From Dyadobacter jiangsuensis (lineage in GTDB: Bacteria > Bacteroidota > Bacteroidia > Cytophagales > Spirosomataceae): a stretch of DNA of 64,000 nt. The notes beneath the pieces were generated by a model. It ran no database searches, was not told where the DNA came from, and worked only from the letters and a program-made list of their open reading frames with translations. Of this stretch, positions 19,599 to 29,117 are shown in pieces; within the stretch, counting starts at the first letter, position 1, and every line of letters starts with the position of its first letter. The stretch spans positions 248,001 to 312,000 of the forward strand of contig NZ_PYAS01000003.1 of assembly GCF_003014695.1 (NCBI RefSeq), given 5' to 3'. A program made the translations under genes and the position numbers.

Positions 19599-20699
19599 TT
19601 ATTGCGTAACGAGCTTCACGTCGTCGATATACAGTTTGCTGCCGACGGCCCCCTCAAAAACCGCGCCGTTTTTGCTGGAAGAAAAGACGATGGCAATTTT
19701 GTAGGCAAATGCGGCCAGGTCGTCCTCGTTTACTTCCGATTTGTAATTGAATGTGAGGTTGAATGCCTGGTAGCCGGTGCCCGGTGTAGGCGTGCCGGAG
19801 GCCAGTTGCGCAACGCCCACTACGCTGGGATCCGTCAGTACATTACTACCGTTGAGGAACGGCTTTTCAGGCGTCGCTTTGAAAAGCACGGCATAAATGT
19901 CGCAAATATCCTGCCTCTCGGGCGTTACCGGTTTGCCGGTTTTATCGGTGACCGGCCCGCCCGAAATGTATTTGTAGAAACCCGTCAGCCGCAGCGGCTT
20001 TTTATTGAAAGGGACACCAAAAATAGTCGCTTCCAATGGGGCTGTAAGCGCTTTTGGGGCATCGAAACTCCCCAAAAAGAGATTCCCCGGTGCAATCGGC
20101 ATACCCACGAGCGCGCCAAGCGTGCCGGTCGATTTGGTTTCAAGATAAGCCGCATACTGGCCTTGTTCGGAAACGGTACTGCGTTGGGTAGGGTAGGCTT
20201 CCGGCTGCTTTTCTGGGGCGATCAGCGAAAAGCCGCTGTTGCCGGAGGCCCAGATATTCTGGTGCTCGCCTTCGACTATTTCATAGGGGACGTAGTAGTT
20301 ACCATCGGGATTGATCGTCCAGTTTTCGAACATGAAATTGTCCGGTGCCAGGTTTTGCAGCAGGCTGACCCTGTATTGTTTTTGCCATTGGCCATCCTGG
20401 GAAGTGACGGTGTAGGTCACAGGCTTGGAGAAATCCTGCGGCGTGCCAGAGGCCGGTTGAATGCCCGCACCCTCCGTGATGGAGAACTGCGGGGCTACGG
20501 CCTTGATATTGAGCTTCGAGAAATTAACAAACGCGGTAATGCTGGTATTGGTAATGGACGGCGGGGATATCAGCACCGAGTCGGGCAAGGTCATCACCAG
20601 GATGTCCGCTTCCATGTTTTCCGCTTCCGGTTTGATACACCCGGATATGGTCAGGAATGTGCCCAGCATGGCCAATAGTACTGTACTTTTCATACGCAA
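19599..20699 (-). CDS. PCMD-domain surface lipoprotein
   Basis: The protein is 366 residues with a lipobox (TISGC, C21). The N-terminal Ig-like part (about 25-115) shows PSITNTSITAFVNFSKL and VTYTVTSQDGQWQKQYRVSL, the pattern of Bacteroidota surface Ig-like domains. The C-terminal part (about 120-366) fits the PCMD (putative carbohydrate metabolism) family: FENWTINPDGNYYVPYE, NIWASGNSGFSL, then a final strand GSKLYIDDVKLV. PCMD proteins have a carbohydrate-binding-like beta-sandwich and are often encoded beside outer-membrane proteins and peptidases, as here. It follows the phosphatase gene by 49 bases. Its ligand is unknown. Confidence 0.75.
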   Translation of the reverse strand: MRMKSTVLLAMLGTFLTISGCIKPEAENMEADILVMTLPDSVLISPPSITNTSITAFVNFSKLNIKAVAPQFSITEGAGIQPASGTPQDFSKPVTYTVTSQDGQWQKQYRVSLLQNLAPDNFMFENWTINPDGNYYVPYEIVEGEHQNIWASGNSGFSLIAPEKQPEAYPTQRSTVSEQGQYAAYLETKSTGTLGALVGMPIAPGNLFLGSFDAPKALTAPLEATIFGVPFNKKPLRLTGFYKYISGGPVTDKTGKPVTPERQDICDIYAVLFKATPEKPFLNGSNVLTDPSVVGVAQLASGTPTPGTGYQAFNLTFNYKSEVNEDDLAAFAYKIAIVFSSSKNGAVFEGAVGSKLYIDDVKLVTQ

Positions 20700-20748
20700 T
20701 ACTAAACAATTTTTTCACCCGGGGGAATTTTATCACCGCCGGTATCGA

Positions 20749-21699
20749 TCATTCGGTAAACTTGGCGACCAATTTCACCCGGGTTGCCTGGTCGATTCCG
20801 AGCTGATTTTCGATGAATGGATCGATCCCGCCATAAGCGCTGTCGATCGCGTTGAATGTAGCCCGGATGAAGCTCTCGTCGACGGTCGAAAGGATTTCGA
20901 TAGCGTCCATGTTTAGTTTTGGCTTGATAATCCGGCCGAGTTTTGCCTTACCCAGCGTTTTTTCGGCCCGGTTGCGACGGTAGTAGTTGGATAGCATGTA
21001 ATCGTCGACGATCAGCTGCCTGTCGACATTCAAAATGGATAAAATCAGAGCCGAGACAATGCCTGTCCGGTCTTTCCCTGCCGAACAGTGGTAGAGCACC
21101 GGCTGGTCGGAGGCTGTAATGTCATTTAATATCGCCTTCACCGCTCCCACATGCACGGTTACCGCGTCGGCATAGAACTTGGCGGTCATGTCCATTGCCT
21201 GCTGCTCGGTGATTTCTCCGTTGAGTACCCGTTTTTTCAGCCCTTTGATTTCCCCGGCGTTATCTTCCACTACGGGCGTGTGCCGGTAGCGCACATTGGA
21301 TGGTAAATGATCTTCTTTTCCTTCGATTTCATGGTCGGTGCGCAGGTCGTACACGCTCGCGATGCGCAGCGCATTGAATTGATCGAATTGCTTCGTTTCG
21401 AGCTTCGATAGATTGTCCGACCGGTAAATCATCCCTTTCCGGACCGTTCTGCCTTCCTTCGTCTTCAATCCGCCCAGGTCTCTGAAATTGACGGTATTCT
21501 CCAAACCCAGGTAACGCTGCGCTACGGCAACCGAATCACCGCCGTGGGTAAGGAGGTCGTGGTATGCCGCCTTCCCATCATGCTTTGCGGGCACACTCAC
21601 TTTGCAGGAAAACATCAGGGGGCCGAGTACTGCGAAAAGCCACCAGGCCCGGAAATGTAGTTTTTTGAGGAGGGGATTTCTGTATGGATGGGTGTTCAT
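20749..21699 (-). CDS. tyrosine-protein phosphatase, predicted lipoprotein
   Basis: The start at 21699 gives 316 residues with a lipoprotein-like signal (basic N-terminus, then WWLFAVLGPLMFSC, C32). The frame is open to 21744, but the longer form would bury the signal. The protein-tyrosine phosphatase signature HCSAGKDRTG is present, with nucleophile C205 and the Arg of the P-loop in place. NFRDLGGLKTKEGRTVRKG is the typical N-terminal block of this Tyr-phosphatase group (about 70-90). The C-terminal part has the usual helical tail. Exported members are thought to act on phosphorylated or phospholipid substrates outside the cytoplasm. It heads the four-gene operon running to the M61 peptidase. 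Confidence 0.88.
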   Translation of the reverse strand: MNTHPYRNPLLKKLHFRAWWLFAVLGPLMFSCKVSVPAKHDGKAAYHDLLTHGGDSVAVAQRYLGLENTVNFRDLGGLKTKEGRTVRKGMIYRSDNLSKLETKQFDQFNALRIASVYDLRTDHEIEGKEDHLPSNVRYRHTPVVEDNAGEIKGLKKRVLNGEITEQQAMDMTAKFYADAVTVHVGAVKAILNDITASDQPVLYHCSAGKDRTGIVSALILSILNVDRQLIVDDYMLSNYYRRNRAEKTLGKAKLGRIIKPKLNMDAIEILSTVDESFIRATFNAIDSAYGGIDPFIENQLGIDQATRVKLVAKFTE

Positions 21700-21850
21700 G
21701 ACAGGTTGTTGATGTAAGAATGCCCTGCATTTTACTTTCTGCAAGGTAATTGTATCAAATCAGCAACAGAATACCCGGGAATTAGGTTTAGAAAGACTGT
21801 CGGATTCGGCGCGTTTTTCTATTTTGCATGATCAAGAAACGCCGATTTTC

Positions 21851-23431
21851 ATGCATAGTATTTTACCGTTTTTACTGGCAATGGTCGCGGCGGTTGTCCT
21901 GCTCGGAATGCTGGCCAACAAGCTGCGGGTTGCCTATCCGATATTACTGGTCGTGGCGGGGCTGCTGACGAGCCTTGTTCCGGGTCTGCCTGTGGTTAAA
22001 ATTGATCCTGACCTGATCTTTTTTATCATGCTTCCGCCGCTGCTTTTTGAAGCGACCTGGACGATCTCCTTCAAGGAAATGAAGAAGTGGTGGCGGATTA
22101 TCAGCAGCTTCGCGTTTCTCGTGGTTTTCTTTACGGCAATGTCCGTTGCGATTGTAACCAACCATTTCATCCCTGGTTTTACACTGGCATTGGGCTTTCT
22201 GCTGGGCGGCATTGTTTCGCCGCCGGACGCGGTGAGCATCGGAGCCATTACCCGGTTTGTGAAGATCCCGACTTCGACCTCCGCGATCCTGGAAGGGGAA
22301 AGCCTGTTGAACGACGCTTCCTCGCTTATTATCTTTCGTTTTGCATTGCTGGCGGTCGCTTCGGGACAGTTCGTGTGGCAGGATACGACGCTGAGTTTCC
22401 TGTGGATGGTCATCGGGGGAGTGGGGATCGGGTTGTTATTGGCCTGGCTATTCGTACAGGCGCACAAGCGTTTACCTACCGATGCGCCTTCGGACATTGC
22501 TTTTACATTAATCGAGCCTTATTTTCTCTACTGGATTGCCGAGCAGCTGCATAGCTCGGGCGTACTGGCGGTGGTAAGCGGAGGGTTGTTTATGGCTAAC
22601 AGGCGCCTGCAATTTCTGAGCAGTTCCAGCCGCATTCGCGGATATAGCGTTTGGGAAAGCTTTGTGTTTATCCTGAATGGCATTGTGTTTTTGCTGATCG
22701 GCTTGGAGCTCCCTGAAATTGTGGAAGGGCTGCGTTTAAAGGGCATTCCCCTGCATACGGCCATCGGCTATGGCGTATTGGTAACAGGTGTGCTGGTGGT
22801 TGCGAGGCTGATCAGCTCCTATGCGGCGATGATCGCGACGATGATCTTCCGGCCAGGCGTGGTACCGCGCACCAGTTCACCGCGCAGGCGATGGCTCATT
22901 CCGATCTTCCTGGGATGGACGGGTATGCGCGGCGTGGTATCATTGGCTGCGGCACTGTCGATACCGGTCGTGCTGGATAATGGTATCGAATTCCCTTACC
23001 GGAACCTGATCCTGTTCATTACTTTCGTGGTGATACTGCTTACTTTGCTGGTACAGGGCCTTACGTTGCCTTACATGATCCGGCGGGCGAATATTTTCGG
23101 TCGCTTGACGGACGAATCACCCGAAGCCATGCGAAAGCGGCTGAAACAAAGCTTGCGTGAGCATACCTATAAGTTCCTGCGAGGCAAGTACGAGCGGGAT
23201 TTCGATGGTCATGACGGCATCCGAAAGCTTTTGCACCATTGGGAAGAAAAACTCAAAGCTGTTGATGACGATTGGATGAGCGAGAAAACAAAAGTGATAT
23301 TCCTTGAAATGCTCGAAAGCCAGCGCGGCTACCTGGTTGAGGCGAACAAGGAGGCTGCCATGGACGAGGAAATCATCCGCGAGCAGCTTTTCCTGATCGA
23401 CCTCGAAGAAGAGCGGCTCAAAATGCAGTGA
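21851..23431 (+). CDS. CPA1-type Na+/H+ antiporter
   Basis: The start at 21851 (MHSILPFLLAMVAAVVLLG) places the first membrane helix at the N-terminus; an upstream ATG at 21824 would add nine polar residues. The protein of 526 residues has about 12 membrane segments in its first 415 residues. Family motifs are present: FIMLPPLLFEA, GGIVSPPDAVS with the ion-binding Asp, EGESLLNDASSL, and GWTGMRGVVSLAAALS with the conserved Arg. The last 110 residues are a charged cytoplasmic tail. Such transporters exchange Na+ (or K+) for protons in pH and salt balance. The stop lies 17 bases from the convergent permease gene. Confidence 0.93.
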   Translation: MHSILPFLLAMVAAVVLLGMLANKLRVAYPILLVVAGLLTSLVPGLPVVKIDPDLIFFIMLPPLLFEATWTISFKEMKKWWRIISSFAFLVVFFTAMSVAIVTNHFIPGFTLALGFLLGGIVSPPDAVSIGAITRFVKIPTSTSAILEGESLLNDASSLIIFRFALLAVASGQFVWQDTTLSFLWMVIGGVGIGLLLAWLFVQAHKRLPTDAPSDIAFTLIEPYFLYWIAEQLHSSGVLAVVSGGLFMANRRLQFLSSSSRIRGYSVWESFVFILNGIVFLLIGLELPEIVEGLRLKGIPLHTAIGYGVLVTGVLVVARLISSYAAMIATMIFRPGVVPRTSSPRRRWLIPIFLGWTGMRGVVSLAAALSIPVVLDNGIEFPYRNLILFITFVVILLTLLVQGLTLPYMIRRANIFGRLTDESPEAMRKRLKQSLREHTYKFLRGKYERDFDGHDGIRKLLHHWEEKLKAVDDDWMSEKTKVIFLEMLESQRGYLVEANKEAAMDEEIIREQLFLIDLEEERLKMQ

Positions 23432-23448
23432 CCCGCTTTCAGAACGTA

Positions 23449-25830
23449 TTACTCCGAACGCAACGATTTGACCGGATTGGCCAATGCCGCTTTCAGGGAT
23501 TGGTAAATGACGGTTAGCCAGCAGATTAACAGCGTCGCAATGCAGGAAGCGATAAAAATCCAGATGCTCATGTCCGCCTTGTAGGGGAAGCTCTGCAACC
23601 AGCGGTCCATGGCAAAATAGGCTACCGGTATCGCGATCGGGAATGAGAGCAGCACAAGCCGTGTAAAGTCCCTGGACAAGAGCAGTACCACGCTGGAAAC
23701 CGATCCGCCAAGCACCTTCCGGACGCCTATTTCCTTCACGCGCTGCTCGGTCGTAAATGTCGCCAGACCGAAAAGCCCGAGGCAGGCGATCAGGATCGTG
23801 AGGCCGGAAAATGCCGTGCAGATCTTTCCGCGCAGTTCGTCGGCATGGTAGGCATTCTCGAAATCCTGGTCGAGGAAGCGGTATTCAAACAGCTTGTCGG
23901 GATAGGTTTGCTGCCATTTCTTGCCAATGTATTCCAGGGTTTCGGCAGTATTTTGGGTCTTGATTTTCACATGAATCACCCCATTGGCCCGGCGGTAAAC
24001 CATAATCATCGGCTCGATCGGGTTATAGAGTGATTGTTGGTGAAAGTCCCGAACAACGCCCGCTACCTGGGTCGTTGGCGGCGGGTTCTTGCCGTCGGCC
24101 GGGACGGTACCGAGGATAATCTTCTTGCCGATCGGATCTTTCCAGTTCATCCGCTTCACCGCGGCTTCGTTGACCAGCACACTGTTGGCGGTATCGGCGG
24201 GCAGTTCGTCCGAAAAATTCCGGCCTGCTACGAGTTTCATGCCCATCGTTTTGAGGTAGTCATGATCGATCGCCGTCGGCTTGAACCCCATTTCCTTCAT
24301 TCCTGCATTGGATTCGACGGTGAAAATGATCCTGCCCCCGATGTTGCTCACGGGCGCCGACGCGGATGCGACGCTCTGGATATTCGGGTTATCGAGCAGC
24401 TCTTTCCGGAATGCATTGTATTTGTCTTTGGGTTGACCGTCCTGATAATCAATCGTGAGCACCTGTTCGCGGTCGTAGCCCATATCCTTGTTCCGCATAT
24501 AATTGAGCTGCTGGTAGACGATCCAGGTACAGATGAGCATGATCAGCGAGATCGAAAACTGCGTAACCACCAGTGCTTTCCTGAAAAAGCCCCCGCCCCG
24601 TGCCTTAAATGTGCCTTTCAACACGCTGGCAGGTTCGAACGACGACAGGTAGAATGCCGGGTAACTGCCGCTGACCAGCCCGGTGAATACCACCACGGCC
24701 AGGCCGATGAGCATAAACTGGGGGCTTAGCAATTGCATGTAGCTGATCGCCTTGCCGGAAACATTATTGAAAAACGGCAGCAGCAACGCCACCAGAATGA
24801 GGCTGGCTACCAGGGATATGAGCGTAATGAGGATGGATTCGGTGAGGAACTGGCGGATAAGCGCGCCTTTGAGCGAGCCCATTACTTTCCGTAAGCCCAC
24901 TTCCTTTGCCCGCCGCGCCGACTGTGCGGTCGCGAGGTTCATATAGTTGATACTGGCGATCAGAAGCATGAAAAATGCCACCACGCTGAACGTGTACACA
25001 TAACCAATATCGCCGTTGGCTTCGCCATCGAATTTGGAATACAAATGAATGCTGGTGAGCGGCTGCATCTGGTAGGTAATGTGAATGCCCATCCGTTTGA
25101 AAATCCCGGACATATATTTCTCATAAAGGCCGGGGAAGCCCGCTTCCAGTTTTTTCAGGTCGGCGTTTTTGGATAGGAGCAAATAACTGTTGATATAAAA
25201 CCCGCCCCAGCCATCGGCATTGCGCTGGTTCTGATCCAGCGACACCAGGGCATTGAATGTGAAATGCGAGTTTTTCGGCACGTCTTCGATCACGCCCGTG
25301 ACCTTGTAGGAAGTGCTGTCGTTGGTTTGGAGTATCTGGCCGAGTGCAGGAGATTTTCCGAAAAAGCGCTCCGCGACGCGACGCGTCAGCACCACGCTGC
25401 CCGGCTGTTGCAGCGCTTTGGTATTACCTTCTATAAAACGGTAGGTAAAAACGTCGAAGACCGTGGAATCGACGGCATAAATATCTTCCTCGTAGAACCG
25501 GCGCTCGCCTTGTCGGAACGCCACCCGGCCATTGGAGAAAAATCGTACGTAGTTCTCGACGAAGGGGTAATCCTGTTTCAGGGTTTTCACAAGCGGCGGC
25601 TGCGTGCTGACCCATTTGTTGATTTTGTCGGGTTCGCGGATGTACGAAACGATCCGGTAAATCCGGGAAGCTTTTTCGTGGTAGCGGTCATAACTGAGCT
25701 CGTCCACGACGTACAGGAACAGCAGCATGCCGCAGGTAACACCAATGGTCAGCCCGAGGATGTTGATCAGGCTGTAAAATTTGTCTTTAACCAGGATACG
25801 AAGAGCCAGTTTGAGGTAGTTCTTAAGCAT
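23449..25830 (-). CDS. MacB/FtsX-type ABC transporter permease, 793 aa
   Basis: The protein begins MLKNYLKLALRILVKDKFY and has the same layout as the permease at 11321-13729: one helix (about 20-40), a MacB-PCD periplasmic domain, an FtsX core with NLATAQSARRAKEVGLRKVMGS, a second periplasmic domain, and a final FtsX core with TEQRVKEIGVRKVLGGS. Residues are similar throughout, so the two genes are paralogues. No ATP-binding subunit is encoded beside either. Bacteroidota genomes carry many such permeases, and individual roles are mostly unknown. The region upstream contains the facing repeat arrays at 25951-26045. Confidence 0.92.
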   Translation of the reverse strand: MLKNYLKLALRILVKDKFYSLINILGLTIGVTCGMLLFLYVVDELSYDRYHEKASRIYRIVSYIREPDKINKWVSTQPPLVKTLKQDYPFVENYVRFFSNGRVAFRQGERRFYEEDIYAVDSTVFDVFTYRFIEGNTKALQQPGSVVLTRRVAERFFGKSPALGQILQTNDSTSYKVTGVIEDVPKNSHFTFNALVSLDQNQRNADGWGGFYINSYLLLSKNADLKKLEAGFPGLYEKYMSGIFKRMGIHITYQMQPLTSIHLYSKFDGEANGDIGYVYTFSVVAFFMLLIASINYMNLATAQSARRAKEVGLRKVMGSLKGALIRQFLTESILITLISLVASLILVALLLPFFNNVSGKAISYMQLLSPQFMLIGLAVVVFTGLVSGSYPAFYLSSFEPASVLKGTFKARGGGFFRKALVVTQFSISLIMLICTWIVYQQLNYMRNKDMGYDREQVLTIDYQDGQPKDKYNAFRKELLDNPNIQSVASASAPVSNIGGRIIFTVESNAGMKEMGFKPTAIDHDYLKTMGMKLVAGRNFSDELPADTANSVLVNEAAVKRMNWKDPIGKKIILGTVPADGKNPPPTTQVAGVVRDFHQQSLYNPIEPMIMVYRRANGVIHVKIKTQNTAETLEYIGKKWQQTYPDKLFEYRFLDQDFENAYHADELRGKICTAFSGLTILIACLGLFGLATFTTEQRVKEIGVRKVLGGSVSSVVLLLSRDFTRLVLLSFPIAIPVAYFAMDRWLQSFPYKADMSIWIFIASCIATLLICWLTVIYQSLKAALANPVKSLRSE

Positions 25831-25950
25831 GGGGGCCGGATTGGGTTCGGGATGGCCCTTGCAAAAGTTGTTCCTGATTAGTAAGTGATTGATTAGCAGT
25901 GGTGTGTATGTGTATTTCTGTTCAAAAATGAACGTTTTGTAGAGAGCGTT

Positions 25951-26045
25951 GACCGCCGACGGCCGACCACCGACGGCCGATCACAAAACGACAGTCGGTA
26001 GTTCATGCACCAGGGTCCATGGTCGGCGGTCGGTCGTCGGCGGTC
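25951..26045. repeat. facing inverted copies of repeat family 2 between permease and sulfatase genes
   Basis: The left arm (25951-25984) has two GCCGACGGCCGA-like units after GACCGCC. The right arm (26014-26045) has GGTCGGCGGTCGGTCGTCGG and more units in the opposite orientation. Some 29 bases separate the arms, so a long GC-rich hairpin can form. It lies 15 bases beyond the sulfatase stop codon and could end transcription, but it has no T run. The right arm carries GGTCCATGG, also found at 2935-2943. Confidence 0.7.
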
Positions 26046-26059
26046 AGCCCGCCCCCTCG

Positions 26060-27583
26060 TTACTCCCCTTGCCGCTCATACCATTCCAGAAACTTCTCCT
26101 TATCGAATGGCTCGGGGTTGAGTAGGAGCTTCTGCCTTACCTGTTCTTCCAGCAATGCGGCCATTTTCTTCCGTATGTCGGCAAATTCAGGTTTATGGGC
26201 GAGGTTTTCGTATTCCGTGGCGTCGGGTTGGCGGAGGTCGTAGAGTTCATATTCATCGGGATAGCCGCCGAGCGCGTCGAAATAATGCGTGTATTTCCAG
26301 TCTTTCGTACGCACGGCGCGGATGCGGTTGGCCGCTTTCACCACGCTGGGCTTGTTGGAAGCACTGGCCTTGGTATCGTCGAAAGTAAACAGGATCGCTT
26401 CCTGCACCGGCTTATCTTCTTCCAGCAGCGGCAACAGGCTCGTGCCTCTGATTCCCTGCGGCGCGGTAGCACCGGCGATCGCAGCGATCGTAGGCAGAAT
26501 GTCGATCAGCGACGACAGGTGTTCGGTGGATTTATGGCTCGCATCTTCGGGGAAGAGTACCGGATTGGAAATAACCATCGGGATCCGGGTAGCCTCTTCG
26601 TACGCAACAAATGCTTTCTGCCGCATGCCTCCGTGCGCCATACCCATTTCGCCGTGATCGGCGAGCCGGATCACCAGCGCCTGGTCGGCGAGTTTGCTGC
26701 CTTCCACTTCCTGGTAAAGTTCCTTGATCAGGAAGCCGATCTCGGTGTCGACTACACGCAGGAGGTTTCCGTAAAAATTGATGTAATTGGTTTGCTTTTC
26801 CTGCGTATTGAGCGGGCCCAGGCTCAATGCGCCCGTCGCTTTCACCTGCGCTTGCGCGGAAGGCTTGCCGTTGGTGGCGAGGTCTTCGTTTACGGTCGCC
26901 GGTAGTCCGATAGGCCCATTCAGAAAATCGTTGCCGTAGCCGTAATTGAAGCCTTTGGGATAACAAAGCACATCGTGCGGGTTCACAAGCGACACCACGA
27001 GGCAGTAGGGTTGCTTATCGCCTTTTTGTCTTCTTGCGCGGACGCTTTGCAGGTACGCAATGGCCTGCTGCACATAGGCCTTGTCGTGATTGGCAAATCC
27101 GCCGCCGAAATTCTCGGGCGCAGTGTCCTCACCTGCGTCCGGCGCGATCCAGCCTCTGAAACCGTACATCGCAATGTCGGAAGCCGCCGGGCTGCCGCCA
27201 TCCGAACCTTTGCTGACGTGCCATTTCCCCCGGTATTGCACGTCATAGCCCTCTTCAAATAGCATGCGGGCGATATTGGGCAGGGTATTATCCAGCTCGA
27301 CTTCTGCCGGTGAATACCTGCCGCCTTCGGTGAGGGTTTGCGTTACATGATGCTGGGCAGGGTAGAGGCCGGTAAGCAGCGTCGAGCGGCTGGGCGAGCA
27401 CATGCAGGTGTTGCAGAATGCCCTGTCGAAGCTGAAACCATTCTTTTTCAGGAATGTGAGTGTTTTGAGATTGTCCTGTTCCCAGTTTTCGGGAAAATGT
27501 TGTGTGGCTCTTTCCTGGTCTGTCAGGATGATGAGAATATCCGGGTTACCGGACAGGTTACTGAGGCGTTCTTTAAAAGTCAT
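26060..27583 (-). CDS. formylglycine-dependent sulfatase
   Basis: The protein is 507 residues. The type I sulfatase signature is clear: C62-S-P-S-R66 followed by STLLTG, where Cys would be converted to formylglycine. Metal ligands are suggested by ILTDQE near residue 20 (D22) and by LADHGEMG in the middle. It would cleave sulfate esters from glycans or small molecules. Unusually, the N-terminus (MTFKERLSNLSGNPDILIIL) is not a signal peptide, so the protein may be cytoplasmic. No maturase gene is in the window. The gene is flanked on both sides by the inverted GC-rich repeats at 25951-26045 and 27718-27896. Confidence 0.92.
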   Translation of the reverse strand: MTFKERLSNLSGNPDILIILTDQERATQHFPENWEQDNLKTLTFLKKNGFSFDRAFCNTCMCSPSRSTLLTGLYPAQHHVTQTLTEGGRYSPAEVELDNTLPNIARMLFEEGYDVQYRGKWHVSKGSDGGSPAASDIAMYGFRGWIAPDAGEDTAPENFGGGFANHDKAYVQQAIAYLQSVRARRQKGDKQPYCLVVSLVNPHDVLCYPKGFNYGYGNDFLNGPIGLPATVNEDLATNGKPSAQAQVKATGALSLGPLNTQEKQTNYINFYGNLLRVVDTEIGFLIKELYQEVEGSKLADQALVIRLADHGEMGMAHGGMRQKAFVAYEEATRIPMVISNPVLFPEDASHKSTEHLSSLIDILPTIAAIAGATAPQGIRGTSLLPLLEEDKPVQEAILFTFDDTKASASNKPSVVKAANRIRAVRTKDWKYTHYFDALGGYPDEYELYDLRQPDATEYENLAHKPEFADIRKKMAALLEEQVRQKLLLNPEPFDKEKFLEWYERQGE

Positions 27584-27717
27584 TTTTGCGGTTGTTGAAT
27601 AGAAGATGACGTTGGCATTAGTGCGAGTAATATCGAACTAATTTTAGTTTCAAAGTCAAATTGTAGAAGAAGTTAACCGCGGAGTAGGGGTTTGTTAGTT
27701 AACGGTTGGGGAATGGT

Positions 27718-27896
27718 GACCGCCGACGGCTGACGACCGACCGCCGATTGCATTTTTGCGACGGTAGTGGTGAAGCGTGGTCAGGTGTTGTCATGAGTGG
27801 TCAAGTATTGTATTTCAGTGACTATTCCTGACTATTCTTGACTACACCTGACTACACATGACTACACATGACATAATCATGGCCGGTCGGCCGTCA
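27718..27896. repeat. nested inverted repeat: family 2 arms around family 1 arms
   Basis: The gap 27584-27903 holds no gene. In order it has a family 2 left arm (27718-27748, GACCGCCGACGG and variants), a family 1 left arm (27778-27805, TGGTCAGGTGTTGTCATG), a family 1 right arm (27819-27872, units such as CCTGACTACA and CATGACTACA) and a short family 2 right arm (27879-27896, GGCCGGTCGGCCGTCA). Both pairs face each other, so one fits inside the other as a composite hairpin. Confidence 0.7.
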
Positions 27897-27903
27897 TAAC
27901 ACC

Positions 27904-28944
27904 TCACTTATAAGCAATCGCCGCACTGGACGGCCCTGCGAGGGGGATCACTTCGACCCTCCGGAAACCGGCCTCTTTCGTCCATTTTTCGAAATCGGCG
28001 CCGGTGAAATCGAATGCTACCCCGAATTCGATCAGCATGTTGAGCGACATCAGCAGGCCGAATGCGTTTTTTCGCCGGTCGTCGTCGATCAGCGCCTCTA
28101 TCGCGATGAATGCGCCGCCTTCCGGAAGGGCATTGTAAGCTTTGCGGATCAGCATTTTTTTGTTGGCCAAATCCCAGTCGTGCAGGATCATGCCCATGGT
28201 GATTACATCCGCTTTGGGAAACTCATCTTTGAAAAAATCAATATTTACCGTGCTTACCCGCCCGTTCAGGCCCTTGGAGGCAATGTATTCCTTTGCAATG
28301 GGCTCGACAGCCGGCAGATCGGCCGAGGTGCAGGACATATTCGGATGCTGACGCGCCACTTCCACCGACAGTATGCCGGCAGCCCCGCCGATATCACACA
28401 ATGTGGAGTAGGTCGAAAAATCAAACTTCCGGGAGAGCGCCATGAAATTGCCGATCGAAATACCCGACATGGCATCTATGAACTGTTTCAGACGTTCGGG
28501 TTTGGCGTACAATTCTTCAAATACCGATCTGCCCGTGTGTTTGATCTCGTTCTGCGGTTTGCCGGTAAGCAATGCTTCTTCCAGCGAACCCCAGAAAGGG
28601 TAAAGACGGTCATTGGCCATTTCCACGAATCCGCCGATGTAAGTTGGCTTGTTCCGGTCGAGAAAAAGTTCGGTTTCGGGGGCATTGGTATAACGGGCGG
28701 TATCCAGCAAACCTTCACGGTTTAAGAAGTCGAGGGCTACGAGCGCATCGAGGAAATCGTAAACGCCACGATCGTGCAAATTTAATGCGTCCTGAATCTC
28801 CTTGCCGGAGAGCGATTTGCCTGCAAGCGCGGTAAAAACACCCAGTTTGACAGCGCTGAGTAGCGCTTTGGATGCAAAGAAAGCCGTTGCGGTCTCCATG
28901 ATCCGCGACGGGGTAATCTGATGAGTTTCAGGTGCTGTGTTCAT
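27904..28944 (-). CDS. SAM-dependent O-methyltransferase (methyltransferase_2 family)
   Basis: The protein is 346 residues. The N-terminal dimerisation winged helix (about 15-100) shows SKALLSAVKLGVFTAL and LHDRGVYDFLDALVALDFL. The Rossmann-type part binds S-adenosylmethionine: LCDIGGAAGILSVEVARQHP near residue 185 is the glycine-rich loop, ADVITMGMILHDWD near 255 holds the family's His-Asp, and ALPEGGAFIAIEALI near 290 follows. Relatives methylate hydroxyl groups of polyketides, carotenoids or small aromatics. No biosynthetic neighbours are visible, so its substrate is unknown. It is divergent from the LuxR gene, with 173 bases between them in which I see no clear site. Confidence 0.88.
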   Translation of the reverse strand: MNTAPETHQITPSRIMETATAFFASKALLSAVKLGVFTALAGKSLSGKEIQDALNLHDRGVYDFLDALVALDFLNREGLLDTARYTNAPETELFLDRNKPTYIGGFVEMANDRLYPFWGSLEEALLTGKPQNEIKHTGRSVFEELYAKPERLKQFIDAMSGISIGNFMALSRKFDFSTYSTLCDIGGAAGILSVEVARQHPNMSCTSADLPAVEPIAKEYIASKGLNGRVSTVNIDFFKDEFPKADVITMGMILHDWDLANKKMLIRKAYNALPEGGAFIAIEALIDDDRRKNAFGLLMSLNMLIEFGVAFDFTGADFEKWTKEAGFRRVEVIPLAGPSSAAIAYK

Positions 28945-29117
28945 GATAGAGCGGGGTTTGATTTATCTAATAAAAATATGAAATAAATCAAGGAGTTTGC
29001 TGTGCCTTCACCGGTAAATAGATACTTGATTGCAATGGAGGATGAAGCGGATGAAATGGCTAAATTAGTCTCTACCTAACCTGCCGAAATAGTTTGCGAA
29101 AGTAAAATTTCTTCGAA

